Shown piece after piece: positions 1 through 10,334 of a stretch of DNA of 64,000 bases. Made by a program: the position numbers and the translations under genes. The stretch covers positions 35,159-99,158 of the forward strand of contig JAOPGA020000576.1 in NCBI GenBank assembly GCA_026419775.2, given 5' to 3'. The notes below the pieces were generated by a model. It did no database searches. It was not told the origin of the DNA and saw only the letters and a program-made list of their open reading frames with translations. Each line of letters starts with the position of its first letter. Within the stretch, counting starts at the first letter, position 1. The stretch comes from Acrasis kona (Eukaryota; Heterolobosea; Eutetramitea; Acrasida; Acrasidae).

Positions 1-1
1 A

Positions 2-139
2 TGTGCAGATGAAGAATATGATTCCATTGTAGCAATGATTGATTTTATTCGTGATAACACATTATTGGCACCACCTAACTTTGTAAACTTGACTTTTGCA
101 AGTAACGGTGCTGTAACATGGAGTACCGCTGCTCCCTAA
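2..139 (+). CDS. 3' end of an unrecognised gene (partial)
   Basis: An open frame enters from the left edge and ends at a TAA at 137-139. The 45 visible residues (AMIDFIRDNTLL, then APPNFVNLTF) look like ordinary protein rather than low-complexity sequence. No family is recognised and the body of the gene lies outside the window. It converges on the minus-strand ATPase locus that follows. A minus-strand open stretch covers part of the same bases, so this call is tentative. Confidence 0.35.
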   Translation, partial: CADEEYDSIVAMIDFIRDNTLLAPPNFVNLTFASNGAVTWSTAAP

Positions 140-317
140 TCTGGTCATCAAGATTCACATCAAACAGATTGTTGGACATGTCCACCAGGTTATAGTCACT
201 GGTGGGACGCATGTTGTTGATTCTGAGAGTACTGGAAATCAAGTCGTTAATTCTGTAATCAGAGTTCAAAATCACCCATAACAATAAACTTATTTTATAT
301 NCCAACATCTTTTATTC

Positions 318-3176
318 CAAGTATTGTTCAATTCCGAAATTTTCCCTTGCAAAGTTGCGNAGNATTCCTCTAACGTTGACATTAAGATCAATTTTAATGT
401 CATTTTTAATTCCGAAATCAATTTCAACCCAACAAATCCTCGCCATCAATGTCTGCCGACTTCAGCGCGTCTGCAACGCGTTGGAGTTTGTTATTTTTGT
501 TTAACATCTCGAACAGTTGATTTACATCAATAGTTTTGGGATCATATCTCTTACTCGCTCCATCACCCACTACAATAACATGTTGAGTACTTTTGTGTGT
601 TGTGTGTGGCTTACCTGGTTGTTTACTGGCCTTCTCATGACTTGCTTCATCGGCGAATGCCAAAATGGTTGCATCCCGTGAGATGACGTTGGTGTCACTG
701 ATTAGATCATATTTCTCATTGCTAATGACGGGCAGATTGGTAAAACCAAACCTGTTTTTGATCAACGTCCTCAAATCTTCAAAATTTTTGGGCAACATAA
801 TCAACTCCGGAGCGACCGAGTCATCTCCTCCATTCTCGATGGTAATTACGACTCCACTCCTCGATTCAACACCCACTACAATAACATGTTTAATACTTTT
901 GTGTGTTGTGTGACTTACATTCGTCGAGCTCCAATTTAGGTAGAGAGCTGTTGTGATGTCTCATTAAGTCAGCGAATGAATCATCAAGCGATATACCTTC
1001 CTCGCGCTTTTTGAGGAGGTGATAATTGTACTCTCCGATGTACTCTTTCAGACCATTGCCAAGTAGTACAATGACTTCTACAGATCTTGGTGGCATATTT
1101 GGCAGTTTCCCATCAACTTTTCTATCCACATCTAATAAAATCTTTGAATAATTTTGATTGTTCATTGGTTGAAATTCATCTGACACCTTTAAAGCTATAA
1201 CTACATAAACAATGTGAACCTCAGCAGGGAAAAATTGACACACTTTAGTGACCTCTTTTGTCACAGTTGACAGAGTGATATTTCCCTCCCAGTTCTTCTC
1301 CTGTGTTATTAAAAACTTTTTGTAATTCCATAAGGCCGCAGATTCTTGATCTTTAAAGTAAAAAAGTGCTGGATCTATCAAATTGCAATAGCAGACAATT
1401 TGGTCGCCTATGGTTGAGTTTTTATGATAAAGTCTTGCCACCTTGCTTTCCTTGAAATATTTATATTGCACGTACGGCCACATTTTTGTACTGTACCGCA
1501 CATGTAGTGAAGGGGTTATGTGATCATGTACAAACTTATTTATGTCGTCTTGATTATATGCCGCACGATTGCTGCCGGAGGGAATTGTAAAAGTGTCTTG
1601 GTTGAAGCGATTAATCAGATTATCACCCAAAGATGTATCTCGCAAGAACGAGAACAAAGTGTCAAATCTTGAAGTAGGATCTGAAGTGCTCTAGAATATC
1701 ACCACTTGAGGTGCAATCACCAACTTTAGTTATCATAAATTCTTTTGGCGTATCAACCTTGCCGCTAACATATCGAATGTAGTATTGTGGCGCAACAACA
1801 GTGGCCACTAATTTATTCGTATTGTTGATATAAACATGAGGGTGTAGGCCGAAGAAATTAATAATTTCTGTAATGTCCATCTCTTCCTGAAGGGACGTTA
1901 CACCAGCCAAGATACCCATATCTTTTGTTTTGTATGTAATTCTAACATCAACTTCTACATTACATATTGAGTATCTGATTAGAGTTAGATACACATTATA
2001 TAATTGCTTCGTTATTTGAATTTTCATAAGAGGTAAAAAATTTAGTTCTGAGCATAGACGCGGAACGTAATCTTCTAGATATCTGATCACTGATGAGTTG
2101 GAACTGTCTTTGTTTAAGCTAACGACACAATTGTAGATAGCAGTTTTCACCAATGAAGGTACTCCAGACGATAGTTCATAAAGTGTGGTAATAAATGTTT
2201 CTTTTGTATTATCATTGAGACAGGACTGCAGTTGAGCTGAAGAATTACACAGTTTCTTGTGTGCTTCGAATGATAATGGATTCATTGCGAGCAGAAGAAC
2301 ATTACATGGAGATGACAAACCAAATGAATTAAATCGGTTTTTTCCAAGACTGAATGAAATACAAGAGCGTCCACTTAAGTATGTGGTTGCGACTTTTGAT
2401 ATGTTGAAGCCTTTTGATACTGAAAGTAGAGCGTTGATAATATGAACTTTAGAACTATTATCGTTAAAACTAAGCTCTCCCTCAAGCCTCTCAATCTCAT
2501 CAAGGTGAATGAATACAAATCTGGTTCTTAACGTATATGTTAAATAATGCGCAAGCTTGATGCACGATAAATCTTTGATTCGTTAGAATAAACAGCGTTT
2601 GTGCTTACAAATAGAATCTTCAGCTTGTTGAGGGCCGTCATATTGTGACGCGCACCAGTTTACAAAGTCTCTGCGCGTCTTTTCAACTCTTAAGAGCAAT
2701 CTCTCCTCGACCAAATTGTATACTTTTTCCCTCAGGGAATTCATATTACCAATAGGAGAGGTTGGAGTCTTTATTAATTGCAATTTGAATTTCGCAACGA
2801 CTGTTCCTGTGTTGTCTAAACCAAGTTGCTTCGCGCGCTGAATTGTAGCGTGTGTGTTATAAACTGAACTACTCATCAAATCCCTCAACCTCTTTATAAA
2901 ATTGTCCCCAAACCTTTATAATTACTATTTGTATATTATTTTCGCTTACGATGTTTTACCGGCCCCAAACATTTGGCAGGCGACTAAAGTAGTTGAATAG
3001 CGACTCATAGTATCCGACTGGGGGCTATAGTCCAGTTCCAAATTGACACACATTACCTTCGCGGCTTCTATAACTAATTCATCCCTCTCAAGGAATTTTA
3101 AGTCTTCAACTATTGACATTCTAATGGATAAATTTTTTGGTTGGCAACTTTTTACAACTTTTTTGGTTGAAACCAT
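318..3176 (-). CDS. crinkler/RHS-like P-loop ATPase with C-terminal beta-grasp-like and SAM-like segments
   Basis: The gene reads leftward from an ATG at 3176. Walker A is split by an intron: exon 1 ends in CQMFGAGKTS and exon 2 resumes FGDNFIKRLRDL. A Walker B segment, RFVFIHLDEIE, lies near 2480. This arrangement is typical of the P-loop domain of crinkler/RHS-type proteins. After about 500 more residues comes a stretch like a doublecortin/ubiquitin-type beta-grasp (PKNFEDLRTLIKNRFGF, near 790-735), then a SAM-like end (VADALKSADIDGEDLLG). At least four short introns can be placed (36, 36, 43 and 45 nt). The frame is not clean near 1660 and at the 3' end, where N bases occur, so the locus may be decayed or misassembled. 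Upstream of Walker A there is only a short leader and no separate header domain. A role as a nuclear effector-like or self-defence ATPase is inference from the family. Confidence 0.6.
570..614 (-). other. intron, twin copy A (45 nt)
   Basis: On the minus strand the donor is GTAAGC at 614 and the acceptor TAG ends at 570. The intron is a multiple of three with no stop codon, so retention would add 15 residues. It is nearly identical to the intron at 876-918, and the match runs past the acceptor into the first exon bases (TGGGTG). Confidence 0.7.
876..918 (-). other. intron, twin copy B (43 nt)
   Basis: On the minus strand the donor is GTAAGT at 918 and the acceptor TAG ends at 876. Splicing joins the exon ending LELDE to the exon starting LGVESRSG in frame. 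The sequence aligns with the intron at 570-614 with a 2-nt gap and a few substitutions. Confidence 0.7.
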
Positions 3177-3218
3177 ATTTTCGATTCAGAGAAGTACCGG
3201 TCGAAGACGACAAATACA

Positions 3219-3397
3219 TGGCTTTTACATCGGCTGACGAAGGAATTAAAGGCACATTTGTAGAATACTTGGAACGACAAAAACAACATCTACCACAAGT
3301 ATTTGAACAGCGGTATAGGAAGATGAAAGTGTCAATCGCCGATTTGCAAGCAGTACCTATTACCGAAAACGTAAACATTTTCCTTCCATTTCGTTAA
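3219..3397 (+). other. short plus-strand coding-like fragment
   Basis: An ATG-initiated frame of 59 codons (MAFTSADEGIKGTFVEYLER, ending VNIFLPFR) lies just upstream of the crinkler-like ATPase and diverges from it. Codon content looks protein-like, and the frame stays open upstream across the ATPase 5' end. It could be a tiny gene, the last exon of a disrupted gene, or a fragment in a patchwork region. No family is recognised. Confidence 0.3.
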
Positions 3398-3412
3398 CCA
3401 ATCATAACTTAA

Positions 3413-5538
3413 TTAAAACGTTGTTGAGCCCAACAAATTTGTTCTCCAATCAAAGATAGATCTCAAATAAAATGTAAGATCGGCCAATTGTTCTGAAAAT
3501 GAGGAATCAAAGTCATCTTGTGATATAGGTACATTCAGATAAGAGAAGGAGAGCAGCATGCAGTATACGTCGGATAACTGAGGGTTAGACATTTGCTCAT
3601 GTGTGAATTGCCGCAGCGGCGCAAAAGTTGCTTCATAATTGGTGAGCTCTTGTACAAAAGTAGTTCCCAGAAAAACATCAATAGCTTTTATGTCGACGGG
3701 AGCGCTTTCGTTTTTTGAANGGTGATTTTCTGCGGCTCGCATTACTTCATTGACTTGAATTGGCACTCCTTTAGTGTATCTTGAACCTCCGCTACAAAAT
3801 GTGTCCGCTTCATCATTTTTAAGCACAAACGATTTACGGCTTGTATTCTTGTTATATTTGATTTCACTTCTTGAACAATTCATGAACAAGGACTATTATA
3901 ATCATCTTCAACTTTTAGTTGGCTATTTGCGTACGCTCTTGTCCACAGAGATCAAACAAACAGATTTGGATGGCATTCAAGTAAAGTTGGATCTGTTTGT
4001 TATGAAGTTCACAGTAAGTCTTTCAACTACATGTCTGATTACTACCCTATAGCACATTTTGCTCTAATTTCGAACCAAGCGATTTTGCCTGTGAGTTTAC
4101 TTCTCATGCAGTAACTTAGATCTGGATAACCCGGCCTTTTTGTCTTTAGTTTAGACTCTTGAAAGTTTTCTTTTAATGCATCAATATCATCTTCATCTTC
4201 GTCTTTTTCTTCGTCGCTCTGTGCTACCGAGGAACTTTTTTTTTGGAGCCTTGTTTTGGTGATTTTTTGTGCTTCACACAATATGCGATGATTGGTAGTT
4301 CTTGCAACTTCAGCTTTGTGTCGACAATAATACGTCTATTACAGTCCGTGTTCGTTCCGCTTAAGGCAAAATTGATCGGGATATCGTTTAATAAAATTTT
4401 TCTTATTGCATTCACATAATCCAAGGAGATTGAGATTGTCCAATTCATCATCATACTTTTCGTACTTCTTTTCTCTAATAGTCTCTAATGAGAAGCAATA
4501 ATCGGAGGACCATGAACTACATTCATCAATGTGGATAACAATCCCTTCTTTCTGCATAACTTTTAAAAGTGTGTCGCACATCAATTTGATCCTCTCCAAG
4601 ATCACTTGTTCGTACTTATCAAAGTCCGCGTATCGATGTGGTCCTTTAACCCCATTAGTTGTAACTTGCACCCATTCAAATCCTTCGATATAAGTGTTTT
4701 CTTGAGGTTCATTCAAAGCGTTGTAAAGACACTGTCAAAGGGTTGATGGGGACCTAATAACAGAATTAAATATAAATGTTTATCAACCTGCATCCAATTA
4801 TGGCAGTACTGCCATCATAAAGTCGATTGAATGACTCTTATAATTGGATCCACGTTCGATCATGTATAAACTGCCATTATTTTGTTTTGTGAATCGATCC
4901 CATTTCCGATTTAGAGGTATGAATTGAGATGGTTTAGCCGTAAGAGCCTCTTCTTTTATTGTTGTGGGGACTATGGCTTGTTTTTCTGTTTGTGCGGCGT
5001 CATTTGTTGTACTTTTGATGAAAATGTTGAGCGAGCCCGTATGCAATCATCTTCAAAATTAAAAAAGAAATAAAATGCTAAATACCTTCATAGTCTTGAA
5101 AATCAGTTAATATAATGATTTGAATGTGCGAGTATACGCCAGTTTCTTCTTGTATTTTCTCTCTAAGAGAAGATGTCCAACTTGATTCTGTAAAAATTTG
5201 GTTTGGTGGTCCTTCAGTTATTGCTATTTTGCTTCTGTATTGAGTTAGTAAGATCATCAAACAATCCATTCATACATGCTATTGTGTAATTCCACTAAAT
5301 CCTTTGTGAAGCGTTGGTGGATGTTTGTTTGTTCGCCTATCGTTATTATGGCAAAATCTTCATATTTATGTACTTGGAGTATACGATCAATCAAACTTCT
5401 GGCATCTATTACGTAATGAGAGAAATCAAAAACAATAATATTACAAGTATGTATTGTATCCTTGGTGATGGATGCGTTTGAAATGCAAGGGATGATGAGG
5501 ACGGTTGGCATGAGATTAGTCTTACAATAATTGGACAA
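3413..5538 (-). CDS. second crinkler/RHS-like P-loop protein locus (discontinuous)
   Basis: Leftward-reading open blocks fall in a consistent order: 5538-5250, 5240-5090, about 5046-4798, 4731-4340, 4454-4042 and 3889-3413. Recognisable RHS/crinkler features are a Walker-B-like strand IVIHIDECSSW near 4540 and the later block INFALSGTNTDCNRRII near 4370, which resembles the conserved SGTN box after Walker B in these ATPases. Plausible introns join the first blocks, for example 41 nt with a TTACTAAC tract near 5250. I could not join all blocks into one clean frame, and no convincing Walker A is seen. A highly acidic stretch (SDEEKDEDEDD) sits near 4200. The locus is either degraded or affected by sequence errors; an N at 3720 supports caution. 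No start ATG was found for the first block. Confidence 0.4.
3882..4014 (+). other. plus-strand exon-like fragment inside the second ATPase locus
   Basis: This is an ATG-initiated open stretch (MNKDYYNHLQLLVGYLRTLL, ending LDLFVMKFT) followed directly by a canonical donor GTAAGT at 4015 and a TAG acceptor at 4053. The minus strand has stops here, between two minus-strand ATPase blocks. The sequence after the acceptor does not stay open, so this looks like an isolated first exon or a fragment. Confidence 0.3.
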
Positions 5539-5539
5539 A

Positions 5540-5995
5540 GACTTTTTGTTGGGTTATGTCGGTATGAAAGAAGTATGAAAAGATTTCACAAAAGACTTGA
5601 CTTAAATGTTCTTGATTTTTGCCGTCTACCGCACTTTTTATTTGTTTTGGTACACAGGATAATAATACAAAGATGTTATGTGAACGACCAGGAAGAAAAC
5701 TCCCGTATGGTAGGATCCCATTACTAGCCGAACAGTAATTCCGATAGTGGTGAGGTTGCGTTCAGTGTATTATGAAGTTGACTAAATTATACTTGTTAAA
5801 ATTATGGTTATCAGCATTGTTCCAGCTCATGGAAGCCTCTGAACAAATAATAAATTGATTTACTGCAGCAACTGAGCTACAAATCGATACGGACCCAGTA
5901 ATTTGGTTACCGAACTTGCCATCAAAATTCATTTTGTTTAAACGTAAACATACATTGTCAGATTTTTGTCAGTCAACCAATTAAAAGAAATATTT
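5540..5995. other. intergenic, divergent promoter region
   Basis: About 450 bases lie between the minus-strand ATPase locus and the questin-oxidase-like gene. No open frame of note, RNA gene or repeat was seen. It presumably carries both promoters. Confidence 0.5.
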
Positions 5996-7031
5996 ATGAG
6001 GAGCTTTCGTAGAATTTTGAGATCGCCTTATGTACTTCCAGTAGCCACTGTTGCCACAGCTGCAGCTCTCTTGGCTTCCTATATTTACAATAAAGAGGAT
6101 GAAGTGATAGAGACTACACTAGAAGAGAAGTGCACAAAAGAACCTAGTTTGAGGGAACCAATTATGCCTTCATTAGGTATAGAAATTACAATACATAATT
6201 GGAAACACTTTCGTGGACAGCCTGAGTCCCACAAATCCCTCTGTGACTTCTTCAACAATGAGATGCAAAGGCTTGGACAAAGGCATTTTATTGCCACGTA
6301 CCTCGGTATTTAACTTTCATGTTCATTACTTACTTTCAAGTTGACGTATTAGATGGATTATATGGGGATAGCCTAGTTGGATTGCACAAAACTAGTTCGG
6401 CGGTTAAAAACGATGATACAGAAATGATTGCTGAGGGATTTGCTAAAATCGTCTCTGTAAGTAATAAAGACAAGCCCACTAACGTATTTCATAGACTTAT
6501 GTACCCTTAGGACATGTTTCTCCTCAAACTAAGCGTCAGAGACTTTCGGATATTCTGCAGAAAATAAATGCCGAGCGTTCAGCAAGTTCGCATATGTTCA
6601 ATGAAACTAATTTCAGTCAGAAGGTTGCCACAATTCAAGGAACAGAGAAATTTGATGTCTTAATTGATTTGAATACTAAATCTGAACTATCCGATATGCT
6701 GGTCCATCTTTACATTTCTTCTAATTATAACAAACAAATTGCACTTTTAATTACTGGATTACATTCTCTTGATGTGTTACTTCCTTTCTTATATCACAAT
6801 TCCTCCCAAAAATTAGCTTTGGGTTACTTCTGGAGGGTTGTTTTGAACACTTATGTATTAATAGGATCTCCACAGTTGAATTTTCAAGAAACAAATGTAC
6901 ATCATCTCAATTGGGGTTATATTGAATCTAGAGCCAACAGTCCTGTTCCCTCCATTATACAAGCTTTACGACACCTCGAAGGATCGTCAGAACAATCATT
7001 GTACAAGTACGCGGCACTCAATTGTCAATAA
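5996..7031 (+). CDS. questin-oxidase-like (DUF4243) protein, membrane-anchored
   Basis: The coding region has three exons (introns 6306-6340 and 6457-6494) and encodes 320 residues. The ATG at 5996 starts MRSFRRILRSPYVLP and leads into a hydrophobic helix at about residues 13-35, which looks like a mitochondrial or ER anchor. The body follows the questin oxidase pattern: NWKHFRGQPESHKSLCDFF (trp-gly-x-his-like box), then GDSLVGLHKTSSAVK, then LLITGLHSLDVLLPFL and GYFWRVVLNTYVLIG near the C-terminus. In fungi the family performs Baeyer-Villiger type ring opening of questin, while most protist members are uncharacterised. The 3' end has an alternative reading: a GTACGC donor near 7007 could splice to 7065 and give a different short tail. 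The family call is moderate and rests on the helical pattern rather than a single diagnostic motif. Confidence 0.6.
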
Positions 7032-7211
7032 ATCTGTTATTAATGAATTGGTTGACCATTTTAGGGATCCTTGTGTTCTCCTTTTTTCAAGGTGTGTCCT
7101 CTTCTACCTAGATATTATTTAAAGAAAGCTCATATATCAATCTAAGATTAGAATACATTTATTAATACCAAACTAAAAATATTTTCAAAAAAAATAAACA
7201 ACCCAAAAATA

Positions 7212-8255
7212 ATGCACACAACATATCTCGAACCAACATTACTTCCATTTGTACGAAGGCAGAAGTACTTCAAAGCTGATATTGTAGCTTGCTTAGCTCT
7301 ATCGGGAATAAATATGATGTTCCCTAGAATACTTAATAGCTGGAGTTTTGGTGAAAACCACGTGCAAACTGAATCCCACTTTGTTTTATCTGCACTCTAT
7401 TCGTAAGAACTATAACTTTATCAGTCTTCTAATTCACAGAATCACATTCTTCAATCTAGCTTCGACACTTTCTTCTTTCGTGCCGTTCAACTCGGCAGCC
7501 ACATCAATACTTCTAAGCATACTACACATAATATTCGCAGGAAGGAGCTTCCTGATGTACAGTCACCACGGATTTACAATGGGTTTTATGCTATCATTAT
7601 GTTACAACTTGTACATTGGTGCATCACTTGCCGGCAACTCTTTGAGAGGCATTTTGAATGAATCCCCAGACGTACCAGTTGAGAAGAGCAAGAAAAACAT
7701 TTGGAACTATGAAGTGCAGACAGCCATCCTGTACGGAGACATAATCCCTCAAGCACTGTTTGGCTTGTTCTTATTTTACAACAACAGCGTAGTTCACTTG
7801 ATTCTACCATTAGGCTCATCTAACAAAATGTTCTTCACCCAAGAAGAGCAACTACTCGTTTCCAATTTAGGGTATGTTTTTACTTTATACATAGTTTAAA
7901 ACTCTTTAGACTTTTAATCATCTCGAATGCTGCAATACAATTTGCCGCCATTGTTGGCCTCGACTACACGTCAGCCATGAGCAGTGCAGTGTCACATATA
8001 GGCTCTGCTTTAATATCAATCTGGTTCATGTTCAGAACGTACATGTACAATCAACATGAAGTCAGCCACTACATGAAAAACAAATTTGCAGTCGGCTTTG
8101 TCTTGTGGACATTATTTAATTTAATCTTTGCTCTATTCATCTACAATCAAGCACTGGTTGTTGAACGTCGTGAAGTTGTAGTTGAGGAAACTAGACATGA
8201 AATCATAACACCAGAGAAGAAAGTCGTCATCGAATACGAAAGTAGTTTTGCATAA
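7212..8255 (+). CDS. multispan membrane protein of unknown function
   Basis: The gene has three exons (introns 7403-7439 and 7872-7909) and encodes 322 residues from the ATG at 7212. Six or more hydrophobic segments are visible, for example SSFVPFNSAATSILLSILHI, QALFGLFLFYNNSVVHLIL and FVLWTLFNLIFALFIYNQAL. The charged C-terminal tail is rich in Glu, Arg and Val (VVERREVVVEETRHEI) and is likely cytosolic. No transporter or receptor signature is recognised. It lies in tandem with dynactin subunit 5, 85 bases upstream of it. Confidence 0.8.
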
Positions 8256-8340
8256 ATAAATTGTATCATGGTTTTTCATAATTTTTTGATCGGTAAAAGT
8301 TTGCCTCTTTGGTTACAATATCTATAGAACAAAATTTAAT

Positions 8341-8957
8341 ATGGAGCCCATACCAGTCCAGGTACCTTTTTTCACAACTTCGGGAGGGAATAAAGTATGC
8401 AACAGTACAGCAAAAAATATGTCAATCGAAGGCAGCTACAATCCATTCAAAAATATTAGCATGGATGGGAACAATGTCATTGAAGATGGCGTAATTCTTC
8501 GAGGTGATTTGGAAAGCATCAAAATCGGACGCTATACCATTTTATGTAAAAACTGTGTAATAAGACCACCTTCAAACATCGGACAAGGGTATGGCTTTGT
8601 TAGATTAAAGACTAAAGATTAGGGAAATTCAACATTTGAGAATGAGCATAGGTAGTCATGTTTTAATAGGAGAATCTAGTATTGTTCAATCAGCGCTAAT
8701 TCACAATTATGTTCAAATTGGAAGAAACTGTGTTATTGTATGGTAGATTTTTAACAAAACTCACTTTACTTTAGGGACCGAGGTGTATCATTAAGGAGTG
8801 TTCCAAAATTGAGGACAACACAGTACTGCCCCCTGACACAGTAGTGCCTGCATTCACGGTATACTCTGGAAATCCAGCAAAATACAAGGGGGATCTTCCT
8901 GAGAGTACGGAACCTACAATGAGGGAACTAACTACATCACATTATATAAAGTTGTAA
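8341..8957 (+). CDS. DCTN5: dynactin subunit 5 (p25), left-handed beta-helix protein
   Basis: Three exons (introns 8589-8622 and 8738-8774) encode 181 residues, the usual size of p25. The protein shows hexapeptide-repeat turns typical of a left-handed parallel beta-helix: GVILRGDLESIKIGRYTILC, then IGSHVLIGESSIVQSALIHN, then YVQIGRNCVI and GPRCIIKECSKIEDNTVLPP. The ending VVPAFTVYSGNPAKYKGDLP matches the conserved C-terminal end of p25. The subunit sits in the pointed-end complex of dynactin and helps select membrane cargo for dynein. The start ATG follows a plain A/T-rich leader. A gamma-carbonic-anhydrase-like paralogue is less likely because the metal-binding histidines are absent. Confidence 0.92.
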
Positions 8958-9328
8958 ATTGTTTATAATAAGCTAAAATGCTATTGATGTTGTCCTAACC
9001 ACTCAATTAGAAGTATATTGAACCGTATTCAGTCCTTTCATATCCACTTATAATGTTATCTTAATCCAATCCCAAACCAAATGAAGTTATAATAATTGTG
9101 TATAAAAACCGAAAGATATTATTGCTGTTTGATTGCCGGTAACATGTAACGTGCTGAATGGTTAAATATTATTTGTTGACACTTCGCTCCATGACAAGCA
9201 TTGCCTGGGCTTGTTGTGAAATTTTTGTTGCTTGTAAAGTTTGGAATTGACCACCCAAATCCGTCCAGAAAAAAGAATTTTATTGTGAAAAGTTTGTGAA
9301 CAACCCGTCACGCCAAAAGTAATATAAG
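8958..9328. other. intergenic, eL24 promoter region
   Basis: This is AT-rich sequence between dynactin p25 and eL24 with no coding signal on either strand. No tRNA-like box pair was noticed. Confidence 0.5.
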
Positions 9329-10009
9329 ATGGTAGTCAAGTATGTGAATGTTAGGTCATAGTTGGTGGTACTGTAGGATAAAACAATACAAATATACTGT
9401 TGTCGCGCACGACACCACCTATGACTTTTATGAACTGTGTGAATAACACTTTTATAGGACCGATTTATGTGCATTCTCTGGTTTGAGAATCTACCCAGGA
9501 CATGGTTTGAGATATGTCCCCGCAACATCCGTACAAACAACCAGGCCAGTAAGTACAGACTTTGAATTAATAAATGTTAACTTTAAAAGGTCTTCCCATT
9601 CATCCACAAGAAGGCAAGAGCCTTGTTCCAACGCCGTCGTAACCCCCGTGTAATCTCCTGGTCTCAATTATACAGAAGACAACACAAGAAGGGTAACGTT
9701 GAGTTGTTAAAGAAGAGCCGCAAAAAGAAGGTCCAAAGAACCGACCAAAGAGGTTTTGCTGGTGCTTCCATCGACTTCATCAACGCCCAACGTAGACAAA
9801 CTGAGGAGCAAAGAAAACAAATCCGTTTGTCAACTAAGAAGGCTTTGGAAGAGAGAAAGACCAAACTAAACGCCAAGAAGAACGAGCAAAAGAAGAAGCT
9901 CGAGGAAGCTAAATTAAGTGGAAAGAAGCCAGCTGCCAAGACCGCTCAACAAAAGATTGTACCCAAGAAACAATCCCAACCAAAGGCCAAGTTCACCCAA
10001 ACAAGGTAA
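9329..10009 (+). CDS. RPL24: 60S ribosomal protein eL24
   Basis: Three exons encode 173 residues. Exon 1 has only 11 bases (MVVK, 9329-9339). A 118-nt intron follows (9340-9457), then an exon ending TTRP at 9548 and a 41-nt intron (9549-9589). The N-terminus, DLCAFSGLRIYPGHGLRYV, is the eL24 zinc-ribbon segment, here with only part of the usual cysteine set. FIHKKARALFQRRRNPRVI and SWSQLYRRQHKKG are the canonical rRNA-binding core. The long basic C-terminal helix (AKKNEQKKKLEEAKL) is also typical. The length is at the long end of the family because of a Lys/Gln-rich tail. It functions in the large cytosolic subunit at the bridge to the small subunit. Confidence 0.95.
9340..9457 (+). ncRNA. 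unusually long structured intron of eL24 (possible snoRNA host)
   Basis: The intron is 118 nt, against 33-45 nt for most introns here. It contains a long inverted repeat: GTCATAGTTGGTGGT near 9355 pairs with ACCACCTATGAC near 9415, twelve pairs with a two-base bulge. Nested inside is a GTCG-cgca-CGAC hairpin. Ribosomal-protein introns commonly host small nucleolar RNAs, but I cannot place clear C/D or H/ACA boxes, so the structure may instead serve to bring the splice sites together. Confidence 0.35.
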
Positions 10010-10334
10010 ATAAATTGAATAACGTCTTGAATTTGAATGTTATTATAAATGTTTTTATTTCCATGACGATCTTGTTTGCGCCTTGTACGTTTAAGTTTTG
10101 CTTCAGCATCACTTTTAAATGCACACCTTACTCACTCCATCGACACATGACCAACAGAAGATAATTAGAAGATATGAATCTTACTGTTCACCAAATCGTG
10201 AATATTCAAAAATACAGAAAGATTGGAATGTGATTGAAATCACCCTCGTTTCATACAATGATCGGAACAAAAACAATATGGTGAGGAACAATCAAAATTG
10301 CTTATATTTATACACGTCACAAACAACTAAACTT
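10010..10334. other. intergenic between convergent genes
   Basis: The 3' flanks of eL24 and the lipase gene meet here. An open 91-codon plus-strand stretch begins at 10119 but has no coding character, and I give it no gene. Confidence 0.5.
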
